Translations under genes and position numbers: made by a program | In this document: one piece after another, positions 17,614 to 25,590 of the stretch | Numbering within the stretch: position 1 is the stretch's first letter | How the letters are laid out: each line of letters opens with the position of its first letter | The notes under the pieces: generated by a model | Database searches by the model: none | Told to the model about the DNA's origin: nothing | Seen by the model: only the letters and a program-made list of their open reading frames with translations | NCBI GenBank assembly: GCA_012960315.1 | Contig: DUBN01000058.1 | Location: forward strand, 11,696 to 75,695 | Reading direction: 5' to 3' | DNA: 64,000 bases | Source of the DNA: Acidimicrobiia bacterium | Lineage (GTDB): Bacteria > Actinomycetota > Acidimicrobiia > Acidimicrobiales > Poriferisodalaceae

Positions 17614-17745
17614 ATCATCGCCCCACGAGGCGGCCAGGCAATCTGCGGCACACAGCGGAATCCGCTGAGAGCTGCTGCCTCCCGGCCCTGACTCGATTCA
17701 CGGGCCACTGTTGCACAGGACCCGGCCGCCACGTAGAACGATGAT
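17614..17745 (-). ncRNA. ffs: signal recognition particle RNA (4.5S type)
   Basis: The minus strand at 17692-17671 reads GTCAGGGCCGGGAGGCAGCA, the SRP domain IV apical hairpin: conserved CAGG on one side, AGCAG on the other, and a GNRA tetraloop (GGGA rather than the common GGAA). GTGAATCGA precedes it, as in other actinobacterial 4.5S RNAs. The ends close a long helix: ATCATCG at the 5' end (17745-17739) pairs with CGATGAT at 17620-17614, followed by a GGCGGCC/GGCCGCC stretch. Length is about 132 nt. It would bind Ffh for cotranslational targeting. End positions are from pairing and may be off by a few bases. Confidence 0.88.
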
Positions 17746-17750
17746 GCGCT

Positions 17751-17759
17751 CTCAGGCTA
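17751..17759 (-). promoter_or_regulatory. putative -10 box of the SRP RNA transcript
   Basis: TAGCCTGAG on the minus strand, with TAGCCT as the -10 hexamer, gives a start about 8 bases on at the RNA's 5' end (17745). The same nine bases precede the candidate RNA at 15079. The region is only 57 bp and is shared with the divergent dnaX promoter. Confidence 0.4.
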
Positions 17760-17802
17760 CTTGCCGCTAAGCGTCGCAGCACACCAGTAGCATCAGCCTG
17801 CG

Positions 17803-19572
17803 ATGGTCTATCAGTCCCTATACCGGCGGTTCCGCCCGCAAACCTTTGCAGAGATAATCGGTCAAGATCATTTGGTTGCAGCCCTTCGCAACGCCGTGGC
17901 CGAAGAGAGGGTGGGCCACGCATATCTACTCAGTGGTCCACGCGGTACCGGGAAGACGTCTACGGCGAGAATTTTGGCGAAGGCTTTGAACTGCATCCAG
18001 CCTCCTGGTGACGGAGAGCCATGCGGGAAATGCGAAAGTTGCGGAGCATTCGAGTTGGGGAATTCGATGGACCTTGTCGAGCTTGATGCAGCCTCGAACA
18101 ATAAGGTCGAAAACATCCGCGAAATTACCGGGAACGCAGCTCTAGGGAGCCCGGGGAAACGCAAGGTGTATCTCCTCGACGAGGTTCACATGCTGACGAC
18201 GGCAGCTTCGAACGCGCTACTCAAAACGTTGGAGGAACCACCCGACCATGTGATTTTTGTTCTTGCAACAACCGATCCGCAGAAGGTGCTGCCGACAATT
18301 AGAAGTCGGACTCAACACGTTGAGTTGAACCTGATACCGGCTGAAATCTTGATGAGGCATGTCCAAGACATCGGGGAACGGGCCAGCATGGAGCTTGATC
18401 CAGCGGTCGTTGATTATGTCGTTGAACGGGGTGCAGGTTCAGTACGCGACGCTCTTTCGGCATTGGACCAAGTTGTGACCGCTGGGGGTATTCCTGATAC
18501 TCGAGTTTCGGTCGACGCATTAGTTGACGGTATCGCTGGGCATGATTTGACTGCCTCGATGGCAGCTATCGCTGAAACTGTCGCTGCTGGCGTAGACCCG
18601 AGGGATTTAGCGCACCGAACCGCCCGAAAATTACGAGATATTTTCTTGGCGGGCGCGGGAGTTAATCCAGGTCAAGCAACTTTGGAGGAGTTACCGCAAC
18701 TGGCTGAGAAAGCCGCCCAAATGGGCCGGGCTACCAATGTTCGAGCGTTGGAACTTTTGGGAGACGCCCTCATTGGTATGCGCCAGGCTCCGGATCCGCG
18801 GTTGGTCCTTGATTTGGCCGTCGTGCGACTTTTTGCCGAATTTTCTGAAGAGCGTCCTGCCGCGGAACCTGCCCAGTCGGCTCCCGCGGAACCTGCCCAG
18901 TCGGCTCCCGCGGAACCTGCCCAGTCGGCTCCCGCGGAACCTGCCCAGTCGGCTCCCTCACCTAGCCAGCGGGCATCGAAGCCCGCGGCGGCCGCTCGAG
19001 CAGCGCTGGCTGCGACACCGGAGATTGTTCCTTTAGAGACCGCCGTGGTCGGAGCTGATGCTCCGCTGCCCCCACCACCCTCGTCGCCAAACATTGAGGA
19101 GGACACGTCTCGCGAGCCTCCCAATGATGAAACTGCACTGGATCAACAAGAACCGGCTCCTAAATCAGTGCAGCTCTCCGCAACTGAAATATCGGAGTTG
19201 TGGCAGCAGCGGGCCCTTCCCGGACTGAGTGCACGTGCTCGAGCTCGGTTCCAAGCCGCAAAATTGATCGACGTTCAAGAACACACTGTGCGGTTCGAGT
19301 TACCGAATGAAACTCACCGGCAGCGATGCGAACAACTCAAGAGCGATGTTGAGGAATCTCTGAGCAATCTGACCGGCACCAACGTTCAAATTGAACTCGT
19401 TGTTTCGTCTGGCGCCCAAGTTGACGACGTACAAAAACCTCTCGAATCACCTGAGGAAGTGGTTGACCCGGCAGACTTCAAAACAACAAACGACAGCGGC
19501 CCTTCAAGCGTTGAACGGGTGTTGGAAGCTTTTCCTGGCGCGGTCGCGTCCGATGATGATGGCACCATGTGA
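17803..19572 (+). CDS. dnaX: DNA polymerase III subunits gamma and tau
   Basis: A 589-residue clamp-loader ATPase. YQSLYRRFRPQTFAEIIGQ opens the protein; Walker A GPRGTGKT is at residues 45-52, the zinc module uses Cys64, Cys74, Cys77 and Cys80, DEVH (Walker B) is at 126-129, and TIRSRTQ carries the SRC-like arginine. After residue about 350 comes a low-complexity linker with four copies of the octapeptide AEPAQSAP, then Pro/Ala-rich sequence and a conserved C-terminal domain (ELWQQRALPGLSARARARF). TAGCAT lies 9 bases before the ATG, suggesting leaderless or short-leader transcription. It begins the dnaX-ybaB-recR operon. I see no clear slippery site for a gamma-producing frameshift. Confidence 0.97.
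   Translation: MVYQSLYRRFRPQTFAEIIGQDHLVAALRNAVAEERVGHAYLLSGPRGTGKTSTARILAKALNCIQPPGDGEPCGKCESCGAFELGNSMDLVELDAASNNKVENIREITGNAALGSPGKRKVYLLDEVHMLTTAASNALLKTLEEPPDHVIFVLATTDPQKVLPTIRSRTQHVELNLIPAEILMRHVQDIGERASMELDPAVVDYVVERGAGSVRDALSALDQVVTAGGIPDTRVSVDALVDGIAGHDLTASMAAIAETVAAGVDPRDLAHRTARKLRDIFLAGAGVNPGQATLEELPQLAEKAAQMGRATNVRALELLGDALIGMRQAPDPRLVLDLAVVRLFAEFSEERPAAEPAQSAPAEPAQSAPAEPAQSAPAEPAQSAPSPSQRASKPAAAARAALAATPEIVPLETAVVGADAPLPPPPSSPNIEEDTSREPPNDETALDQQEPAPKSVQLSATEISELWQQRALPGLSARARARFQAAKLIDVQEHTVRFELPNETHRQRCEQLKSDVEESLSNLTGTNVQIELVVSSGAQVDDVQKPLESPEEVVDPADFKTTNDSGPSSVERVLEAFPGAVASDDDGTM
18861..18956 (+). repeat. four tandem 24-bp repeats inside dnaX
   Basis: Four copies of CGCGGAACCTGCCCAGTCGG followed by CTCC, in frame, encode AEPAQSAP four times in the DnaX linker. 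The copies are identical at the DNA level, including synonymous positions, so the expansion is recent or homogenised. Repeat number could vary between strains without a frameshift. Confidence 0.95.
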
Positions 19573-19585
19573 GAGTGATTGACCG

Positions 19586-19906
19586 ATGACTGAGAATTGG
19601 GCTGCCGGGCCGACCCTCTCGCAGGCACAGGATCTACAAAATCAGATCTCGGAACAACGCCAAGAAATTTCCTTGACCTCGGTTGAAGGCTCGGCGGGTG
19701 GTGGAGCAGTCAAAGTCTCAATGCAGGCTGACGGAACAGTGGTGGGCGTTGCGATTGATGCCGATGTTGTCCTCAGCGACGAGGTCACCATGCTTGAAGA
19801 TTTAGTGACCGCCGCTTTTCGTGATGCGCTGAAAGAATGTGGCAATGCGCAGGCCGCGGTAATTGCTCGACTAAACGCACTAACGCGGTCAGATCAAGGA
19901 GGTTAG
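19586..19906 (+). CDS. YbaB/EbfC-family nucleoid-associated protein
   Basis: A 106-residue protein in the conserved dnaX-ybaB-recR position. The family's beta-sheet core is seen as VEGSAGGGAVKVSMQADGTVVGVAIDADVV, preceded by a helix (SQAQDLQNQISEQRQE) and followed by a second helix (LEDLVTAAFRDALKEC). YbaB proteins form dimers that bind DNA with little specificity. The gene starts 13 bp after dnaX and carries AAGGAGG near its 3' end, which may serve as the ribosome site for recR. Confidence 0.92.
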   Translation: MTENWAAGPTLSQAQDLQNQISEQRQEISLTSVEGSAGGGAVKVSMQADGTVVGVAIDADVVLSDEVTMLEDLVTAAFRDALKECGNAQAAVIARLNALTRSDQGG

Positions 19907-19912
19907 GGAAAG

Positions 19913-20509
19913 GTGTATGACGGCCCAGTCCAAGACGTCATTGATGAACTCGGTAGATTGCCTGGAATCGGTCCCAAATCCGCGCAACGAATAGCGTTCC
20001 ATCTTCTGAAGTTGCCAAAAACAGAGGCCCAGCGATTAGCGGCGGCAATAATTGAAGTTAAGGAGCGGATCGGATTTTGTGACCGATGCTGCAATATCTC
20101 AGAAAACGAACTCTGCGTTACGTGTACTGACCCGCAGAGACAAACCGGTGCGTTGTGTGTTGTAGAAGAGCCTAAAGACGTTATCGCTCTTGAAAAAGCG
20201 GGATTTCGTGGTACGTATCACGTCTTGCAAGGTGCGTTAAATCCAATGGAAGGAATCGGACCCGAACAGCTTCGGATACGTGAGCTACTCGCCCGCATTC
20301 CAGAAGAAGAAGTCGATGAGTTGATTTTGTGTACTAATCCAAATATTGAGGGTGAAGCAACCGCAATGTATTTAGCTAGGCAAATGCAGCCACTGGGCCT
20401 CAAAGTGACACGCATTGCTAGTGGCCTGCCGGTAGGTGGTGACCTTGAATACGCCGATGAGTTGACGTTAGGTCGAGCCTTAGAAGGTCGGCGCGAACTT
20501 CAACCTTGA
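19913..20509 (+). CDS. recR: recombination mediator protein RecR
   Basis: A 198-residue protein of normal length, GTG start with AAGGAGG about 10 bases upstream inside ybaB. The helix-hairpin-helix ([20 protein letters not shown]) is followed by the zinc finger Cys56-x2-Cys59 and Cys68-x2-Cys71, then the Toprim domain ([19 protein letters not shown], with [10 protein letters not shown] and [15 protein letters not shown]) and the C-terminal [20 protein letters not shown]. With RecO it loads RecA at gaps. It is the last gene of the dnaX operon. Confidence 0.97.
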   Translation: MYDGPVQDVIDELGRLPGIGPKSAQRIAFHLLKLPKTEAQRLAAAIIEVKERIGFCDRCCNISENELCVTCTDPQRQTGALCVVEEPKDVIALEKAGFRGTYHVLQGALNPMEGIGPEQLRIRELLARIPEEEVDELILCTNPNIEGEATAMYLARQMQPLGLKVTRIASGLPVGGDLEYADELTLGRALEGRRELQP

Positions 20510-20533
20510 TCGGCAACGTTGGTGGGAGGGCGG

Positions 20534-20633
20534 ATGTCGGAGCTGAGAGCCACTCGCCTTGGTGTATCGCGGGCACACCGTACATAAGCCGATTAGCTGC
20601 CAACTCCGACATCCAAAGAGTTGGGACTCTTTG
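20534..20633. other. structured spacer between recR and thiolase gene
   Basis: The 179-bp convergent spacer contains ATGTCGGAG at 20534-20542 exactly complementary to CTCCGACAT at 20604-20612, enclosing a smaller GGTGT/ACACC hairpin, and then an 8-bp hairpin CAAAGAGT-TGGG-ACTCTTTG at 20614-20633. There is no strong T run on either strand (CATTTAT follows on the plus strand). It may be a weak bidirectional terminator or processing structure; no coding sequence is seen here. Confidence 0.4.
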
Positions 20634-20688
20634 CATTTATGTTACAAACATTTCAGTTTAATGACAAATCACCCTGTGTGTTCGAGAT

Positions 20689-21870
20689 TTAGGTGACTTC
20701 AATCACTAGAGCGTCCCCTTGACCTCCGCCGCCGCACAGAGCAGCAGCGCCCAACCCACCACCGCGCCGGTGGAGCTCATTCATCAAGGTGAGAGCTACG
20801 CGGCTTCCTGACATACCAATTGGGTGACCAAGGGCAATGGCGCCGCCATTGACGTTGACGATCTCATCGCTCACCCCAAGGTCCTCTGTGGCTGCTAACC
20901 CCACTGCCGCGAACGCTTCGTTTAGCTCAAACAGCGACAAATCTTCGACGGTGAACTCAGTTTTGGAAAGTGCGTGACGAATGGCTCGAGAAGGCTGCGT
21001 TAGAAGGGAAGTACCAGGGCCCGACACCATGCCATAGCTCACTACCTGCGCTAACACATCAAGCTCAAGTTCTTTGGCCTTTGCTGCTGACACCAGTATT
21101 AGCGCACATCCGCCGTCGGAGATTTGGGAGGCATTGCCAGCGGTCACTGCGCCGTCGGCTGCGAACGCGGGCCGAAGATTCCCAAGGCTCAGGGCGGATG
21201 TCCCTGGGCGTACCCCTTCGTCAATGTCAACCAAAAGTGGGTCTCCACCTCGCTGGGGTATCGGCACAGGAGATATCTCAACTTCTAGACGACCCTCTTT
21301 TTGTGCCGCTACGGCTCTGTCGTGTGATTGAGCGGAGAACTCATCCATTGCCGACCGATTAATCGAAGCTGCAGCTGCGTCTCGTTCGGTGCCGTCACCC
21401 ATGTGGCCGTCGTCAAATGCGCACCATAACCCATCGTGGATCATTGCGTCACGGACTTCGCCGTGGCCCATTTTGAACCCGCCGCGACCTTCAGCCATGA
21501 GGTATGGAGCGTTGGTCATTGATTCCATCCCGCCAGCGACGACCACGTCGGCGTCACCGGCGGCGATCATCTGATCGGCTAGATATATGGCGTTGAGGCC
21601 AGACAAACAAACTTTGTTAATCGTAAGAGCGGGGACATCCATTGGTATGCCAGCGGCCACCGCAGCTTGGCGCGCGGTGATCTGGCCTTGACCGGCTTGA
21701 AGAACCTGCCCCATGACGACATGGTCGACTTGATCGCCGGTCAATCCAGCCCGCTCTAATGCCGCTGAGATGGCGTGCGCCCCTAATTGAGCACCCGTTA
21801 AACTCGCTAGGCCTCCGTTGAAACGACCGATGGGTGTGCGTGCTCCCGAAACTATTACCGAGCCAGGCAT
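20689..21870 (-). CDS. acetyl-CoA C-acetyltransferase (thiolase)
   Basis: A 393-residue thiolase of standard length. The nucleophilic Cys is in TINKVCLSGLNAIYLAD (near residue 90), the catalytic His in NVNGGAIALGHPIGMSGSR, and the second Cys in AAALCGGGGQGDALV. SGARTPIGRFNGGLASL is the usual N-terminus. It can condense two acetyl-CoA to acetoacetyl-CoA or run in reverse in degradation. Next to crotonyl-CoA carboxylase/reductase (divergent, about 130 bp), the biosynthetic role at the entry of the ethylmalonyl-CoA pathway or PHB cycle fits best. Unlike the protein at 2594-3745 it has all catalytic residues. Confidence 0.95.
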   Translation of the reverse strand: MPGSVIVSGARTPIGRFNGGLASLTGAQLGAHAISAALERAGLTGDQVDHVVMGQVLQAGQGQITARQAAVAAGIPMDVPALTINKVCLSGLNAIYLADQMIAAGDADVVVAGGMESMTNAPYLMAEGRGGFKMGHGEVRDAMIHDGLWCAFDDGHMGDGTERDAAAASINRSAMDEFSAQSHDRAVAAQKEGRLEVEISPVPIPQRGGDPLLVDIDEGVRPGTSALSLGNLRPAFAADGAVTAGNASQISDGGCALILVSAAKAKELELDVLAQVVSYGMVSGPGTSLLTQPSRAIRHALSKTEFTVEDLSLFELNEAFAAVGLAATEDLGVSDEIVNVNGGAIALGHPIGMSGSRVALTLMNELHRRGGGLGAAALCGGGGQGDALVIEVT

Positions 21871-21998
21871 GGCGTTCCTTTTCGTCAGAGTTTTTCGTCT
21901 TCTAACTCTGTGAGTGTAGATTTCGTGGCCGGTCAGTGCTTAGGCGAACTGACCAACCCTCGCTAGGATTAACCAAACCTACGTTACCGGAGAGTAAC

Positions 21999-23372
21999 TT
22001 GTCCTCCATGCAACACATCCTTGAGGCCATACAGGCAGACGCATCGGGCGAAGATATCGCCGCTCTTCCAATTCCCGATAGCTATAGGGCTGCGTTTGTG
22101 CGACGCGACGAACAAAACATGTTCGAAGACCGTGAATCCTTTGAAAAAGACCCACGGGAGTCAATACGCGTGGCAGAAGTGCCTACCCCTGAACTTGCGC
22201 CCGATGAGGTCTATATCGCAGTGATGGCAAGTTCGATCAACTTCAACACGGTGTGGACCTCGATCTTTGAACCACTACCAACCTTCGGATTTCTTGACCG
22301 CCTCGGTCGCGAAAGTAGTTGGGGGGCCCGCCATGCACTCGATTATCACGTCATAGGGTCTGATGCTTCGGGAGTGGTGCTGAAAGCTGGATCCGCCGTA
22401 CGCAACTGGAACCCCGGCGATCGGGTCGCGGTCCACTGCAACTACGTCGATGATCAAGACCCAGCCGCCCATGAAGATTCGATGCTTGCCTCAAATCAAA
22501 GAATATGGGGATTTGAAAGTAATTTCGGCGGGCTCGCTGACCTTTCGATCGTGAAAGCGAACCAGTTGATGCCCAAACCAGCTCACCTGACATGGGAAGA
22601 ATCATCCGTCAACGCTCTGTGTGGGTCAACGTCCTATCGCATGCTTGTCGGCGACAACGCAGCCAGGATGAAACAAGGTGACAGCGTCCTGATTTGGGGC
22701 GCGTCGGGTGGGCTTGGCAGCTACGCCTGTCAACTCGTTCAAAACGGGGGAGGCACACCCATAGGGGTGGTCAGCTCACCAGAAAAGGTCGACCTATTAC
22801 ACCAACTCGGTGTTGAGCATGTGATTGACCGCAGCGAAGAGGACTATCAATTCTGGACAGACGAGCACACTCAAGACGAAAGAGAATGGCGTCGTCTAGG
22901 TAAGCGGGTGCGTGGCTTTATCGGAGACGACCCAAACATCGTGTTCGAACATCCCGGCCGGTCAACAATGGGTGCTTCGGTGTTCGTCACTAAACGAGGT
23001 GGCAAAATCGTGACGTGTGCCGCAACTACCGGTTACATGATCGAATATGACAACCGCCACCTCTGGATGCGGCTCAAACAAATCGTTTCCAGCCACTTCG
23101 CGAACTACGCGGAAGCTTGGGAAATGAACCGGCTTATTGACCAGGGACGAATCCAACCCACCCTTTCGAAGACGTTCTCGCTAGTCGACGTTGGCGAAGC
23201 GGCATACCAAGTGCATCACAATCAGCACGAAGGCAAGCTCGGAGTGTTGTGCTTGGCTCCCGAGGCCGGGCTCGGAATAAGCAATCCCGAAAAGCGCGAA
23301 GCTATTGGTGAGAACAAAATCACCTTGTTCCAACGTCATGCTGAGTCGCTTGAGAAGACGGTAGGGGGTTGA
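21999..23372 (+). CDS. ccrA: crotonyl-CoA carboxylase/reductase
   Basis: About 457 residues from a TTG start with GGAGAG 4 bases upstream; an ATG three codons later is the alternative. An MDR-fold enzyme that reductively carboxylates crotonyl-CoA with NADPH and CO2 to ethylmalonyl-CoA. Family-specific sequence: YIAVMASSINFNTVWTSIFEP, NCNYVDDQD-like HCNYVDDQDP, MLASNQRIWGFESNFGGLAD, and NADPH loop IWGASGGLGSYACQL; FEHPGRSTMGASVFVTKRGG is also typical of Ccr and not of plain quinone reductases. It is followed 1 bp later by the epimerase gene. Together with ecm at 52.6-54.6 kb it marks the ethylmalonyl-CoA pathway, used for acetyl-CoA assimilation or extender-unit supply. Confidence 0.95.
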   Translation: MSSMQHILEAIQADASGEDIAALPIPDSYRAAFVRRDEQNMFEDRESFEKDPRESIRVAEVPTPELAPDEVYIAVMASSINFNTVWTSIFEPLPTFGFLDRLGRESSWGARHALDYHVIGSDASGVVLKAGSAVRNWNPGDRVAVHCNYVDDQDPAAHEDSMLASNQRIWGFESNFGGLADLSIVKANQLMPKPAHLTWEESSVNALCGSTSYRMLVGDNAARMKQGDSVLIWGASGGLGSYACQLVQNGGGTPIGVVSSPEKVDLLHQLGVEHVIDRSEEDYQFWTDEHTQDEREWRRLGKRVRGFIGDDPNIVFEHPGRSTMGASVFVTKRGGKIVTCAATTGYMIEYDNRHLWMRLKQIVSSHFANYAEAWEMNRLIDQGRIQPTLSKTFSLVDVGEAAYQVHHNQHEGKLGVLCLAPEAGLGISNPEKREAIGENKITLFQRHAESLEKTVGG

Positions 23373-23373
23373 C

Positions 23374-23775
23374 ATGATCCTTACCGAAATTGATCACGTC
23401 GCAATAGCTGTTCATGATCTCGAAGCGGCCATCGCCTACTACGAGCAAGCGTTCGGCGCCGCAGTGCACCATCGCGAGACGGTCGACAGTGATGGGGTGG
23501 AAGAAGCACTCCTAAAAGTTGCAGACAGCTATATTCAACTCACCGCCGCAACCCGTCCAGATTCTCCCATTGCAAAACACCTCGAAAAAAGAGGTGAAGG
23601 CCTGCACCACATCGGGTATCGAGTTGATGATTGTCAAGCTGCCATGGACGCAATGATTGCCGCAGGGGCAACCCCGATCGACAAGGCGCCCCGTCCTGGG
23701 TCACGCGGCACGACGGTTGCTTTTATCCACCCCAAAGGCAGTTTTGGGACATTGATCGAACTGGTTGAGGAATAG
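23374..23775 (+). CDS. mce: methylmalonyl-CoA/ethylmalonyl-CoA epimerase
   Basis: A 133-residue VOC-fold protein. Metal ligands: His in EIDHVAIAVHDL, the central His in GEGLHHIGYRVDD, and Glu in LIELVEE at the C-terminus, the pattern of methylmalonyl-CoA epimerase. It interconverts the S and R epimers of methylmalonyl-CoA and, in this pathway, ethylmalonyl-CoA. Coupling to ccrA (ATG one base after the ccrA stop) supports the ethylmalonyl role: the Ccr product must be epimerised before the mutase acts. Confidence 0.93.
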   Translation: MILTEIDHVAIAVHDLEAAIAYYEQAFGAAVHHRETVDSDGVEEALLKVADSYIQLTAATRPDSPIAKHLEKRGEGLHHIGYRVDDCQAAMDAMIAAGATPIDKAPRPGSRGTTVAFIHPKGSFGTLIELVEE

Positions 23776-23796
23776 AACCTAAGGGGACTAAGAGAA

Positions 23797-24411
23797 ATGG
23801 CCGATTACCTCGACGCAGAAGTTGGGCTTGGCCCGCACCCTCTTCCATGGCCCCAAGGTGATCACTACGACCCTGAACTCTTACGCGACGGCGACCGGCG
23901 CAACGTTTTGGACACCTACCGATATTGGCGACGTGAAGCTATCGTCGCCGACCTTGATTCAAGACGGCACCCATTCCATGTGGCGATTGAGAACTGGCAA
24001 CACGACCTCAACATCGGGACCGTCGTTCGCAACGCCAATGCCTTCTTGGCATCAGCCGTCCATATTGTTGGTCAGCGAAAGTGGAACCGTCGAGGAGCGA
24101 TGGTCACTGATCGATATCAACACTTAGAGCACCACCCGACGGTGGAAGACTTCGTTGGATCTATGGCTGACCGAGATATCTTGGTTGTAGGCGTCGATAA
24201 CCTCCCCGGAGCACAGCCAATCGAAACCACTGCACTCCCACGAAAATGTGTGTTGGTTTTCGGTCAAGAAGGACCGGGATTATCTCCTGAAGTGCGAGAG
24301 AGCGCCGAATTAGTGCTGTCAATCACCCAATTTGGCTCGACGCGATCGATCAACGCTGGAGTTGCTTCGGGTATAGCAATGCACACCTGGATTCGCCAAC
24401 ACGCGATCTGA
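23797..24411 (+). CDS. SpoU/TrmH-family RNA 2'-O-methyltransferase
   Basis: A 204-residue SPOUT methyltransferase. The three family motifs are present: NIGTVVRNANAF (motif 1 with the catalytic Arg), VLVFGQEGPGLSPEV (motif 2), and SITQFGSTRSINAGVASGIAM (motif 3), which form the knotted SAM site. It would methylate a ribose in rRNA or tRNA; the exact nucleotide cannot be predicted. No extra N-terminal substrate-binding L30-like domain is evident. It follows the epimerase by 21 bp and may share its transcript, without an obvious functional link. Confidence 0.9.
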   Translation: MADYLDAEVGLGPHPLPWPQGDHYDPELLRDGDRRNVLDTYRYWRREAIVADLDSRRHPFHVAIENWQHDLNIGTVVRNANAFLASAVHIVGQRKWNRRGAMVTDRYQHLEHHPTVEDFVGSMADRDILVVGVDNLPGAQPIETTALPRKCVLVFGQEGPGLSPEVRESAELVLSITQFGSTRSINAGVASGIAMHTWIRQHAI

Positions 24412-24516
24412 CCACGAAACTTCACGTTGGTCCTCAGAAGGCACCCGTACACAACTAGGGTCAGGGCGGCAATTGTTTCGGGACGAGACGATGCCCCAAG
24501 ACCTAAGGATGTAAAC

Positions 24517-25530
24517 ATGGCTTCGAAGTGGCGACATCTCCTCGCCGTATTGGCGATATTCGGACTTTTCACTGCTGCTGCATGCAGTAGCGATGATGGA
24601 GGCGGAGTATCTGGCGGATACACAATTGGGCTGGTCACTGACACCGGCAAAGTTGATGACAAAAGTTTTAACCAGTCGGCATGGGAAGGCGCTCAAAATG
24701 GCGCCGGAAATATTCTCGGTGCGACTGCTAGCTATATCGAAACCGAAGAATCTAAGGATTACGCAAACAACATCCAGCTTTTCCTTGACGACGGGGCGAA
24801 AATCATCGTTACCGTCGGTTTCGGCTTGGGTGGAGCAACCATCGAAGCCGCCCAAGCTAACCCCGACGTGCTGTTCATCGGTGTTGACCAGTGGCAGAAC
24901 GAAGCCCTTCCCAATCTCGTAGGGCTGATGTTCCCCGAAGCCAACGCCGGATTTATGGCAGGGGCGCTCGCCGGAATGTTGACAGAAACCAACATCGTTG
25001 GAGCTGTTCTGGGAACCGACCTAGTTCCCCCAGTTGTGTTCTTCAAAGAGGGTTGGGAAAACGGTGCCCGCTACACCAACCCCGAAGTACAAACCATCTC
25101 GACCTATCACCCAGGTGGTCTTGACGTAGCGTTTGGTGACCCAGAATGGGGAGCCACAACCGCCCGTCAAGCGCTTGACCAAGGCGCCGACATCATCTTC
25201 GGTGCGGGCGGCGCCACCGGCAACGGTGCGCTTATTGAGGTAGCTGGCGAAGCCGGAGCCCTTTGTGTAGGCGTCGACCAGGATCAATGGTTCACTGTGC
25301 CTGAAGCCCATCCGTGCCTGGTAACCAGCGCGATGAAGCTCATCAACATAGGCGTAGCGCATCTGATCGCGGAAGCGTACGCAGGGACTATGGAAGGCGG
25401 AAACTACTTTGGTGAAGTTGGTCTCGCCCCGTTCCATGATTTCGACGGCGTTGTGACCAGTGAAATGCGATCCACACTTGAAGAGGTCATGGCGGGACTC
25501 GCCGATGGTTCCATAAATCCCATGCCTTGA
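24517..25530 (+). CDS. BMP-family ABC transporter substrate-binding lipoprotein
   Basis: About 337 residues from the ATG of MASKWRHLL, with AAGGATG just upstream. A lipoprotein signal ends at TAAAC (Cys near residue 22). The mature part shows the BMP/Med pattern: GLVTDTGKVDDKSFNQSAWEGA, DGAKIIVTVGFGLGGAT, NVLFIGVDQ-like VLFIGVDQWQ, LVGLMFPEANAGFMAGALAG, DIIFGAGGATGNGALIE and CVGVDQDQW. Such proteins (PnrA, BmpA, YufN) bind purine and other nucleosides. It heads the transporter operon with two permeases and a double ATPase, and is separated from the first permease by a strong hairpin that could keep the binding-protein mRNA more abundant. Confidence 0.93.
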   Translation: MASKWRHLLAVLAIFGLFTAAACSSDDGGGVSGGYTIGLVTDTGKVDDKSFNQSAWEGAQNGAGNILGATASYIETEESKDYANNIQLFLDDGAKIIVTVGFGLGGATIEAAQANPDVLFIGVDQWQNEALPNLVGLMFPEANAGFMAGALAGMLTETNIVGAVLGTDLVPPVVFFKEGWENGARYTNPEVQTISTYHPGGLDVAFGDPEWGATTARQALDQGADIIFGAGGATGNGALIEVAGEAGALCVGVDQDQWFTVPEAHPCLVTSAMKLINIGVAHLIAEAYAGTMEGGNYFGEVGLAPFHDFDGVVTSEMRSTLEEVMAGLADGSINPMP

Positions 25531-25549
25531 TAGAAAACTGGACTTGAAT

Positions 25550-25580
25550 GGGGGCACCATCCACTCCGGATGGTGCCCCC
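25550..25580 (+). promoter_or_regulatory. intercistronic stem-loop after the binding-protein gene
   Basis: A perfect 13-bp stem, GGGGGCACCATCC with its complement, loop ACTCC, 19 bp after the stop of the substrate-binding gene and 10 bp before the first permease ATG. There is no T run, so it is more likely an mRNA 3'-end stabiliser or partial terminator, as in other ABC operons where the binding protein is needed in excess. Confidence 0.6.
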
Positions 25581-25590
25581 GAGTCGTTTA

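Noticed and set aside
18861-18956. Tandem repeats considered as a CRISPR array
   Set aside because: The copies are contiguous with no spacers, lie in frame inside dnaX, and no cas gene is present.
18672-19124. 150-codon minus-strand frame with repeated GADWAGSA
   Set aside because: It is the reverse complement of the dnaX 24-bp repeats, not a separate gene.
25550-25580. Stem-loop considered as a rho-independent terminator
   Set aside because: No T tract follows and the operon clearly continues into its permeases.
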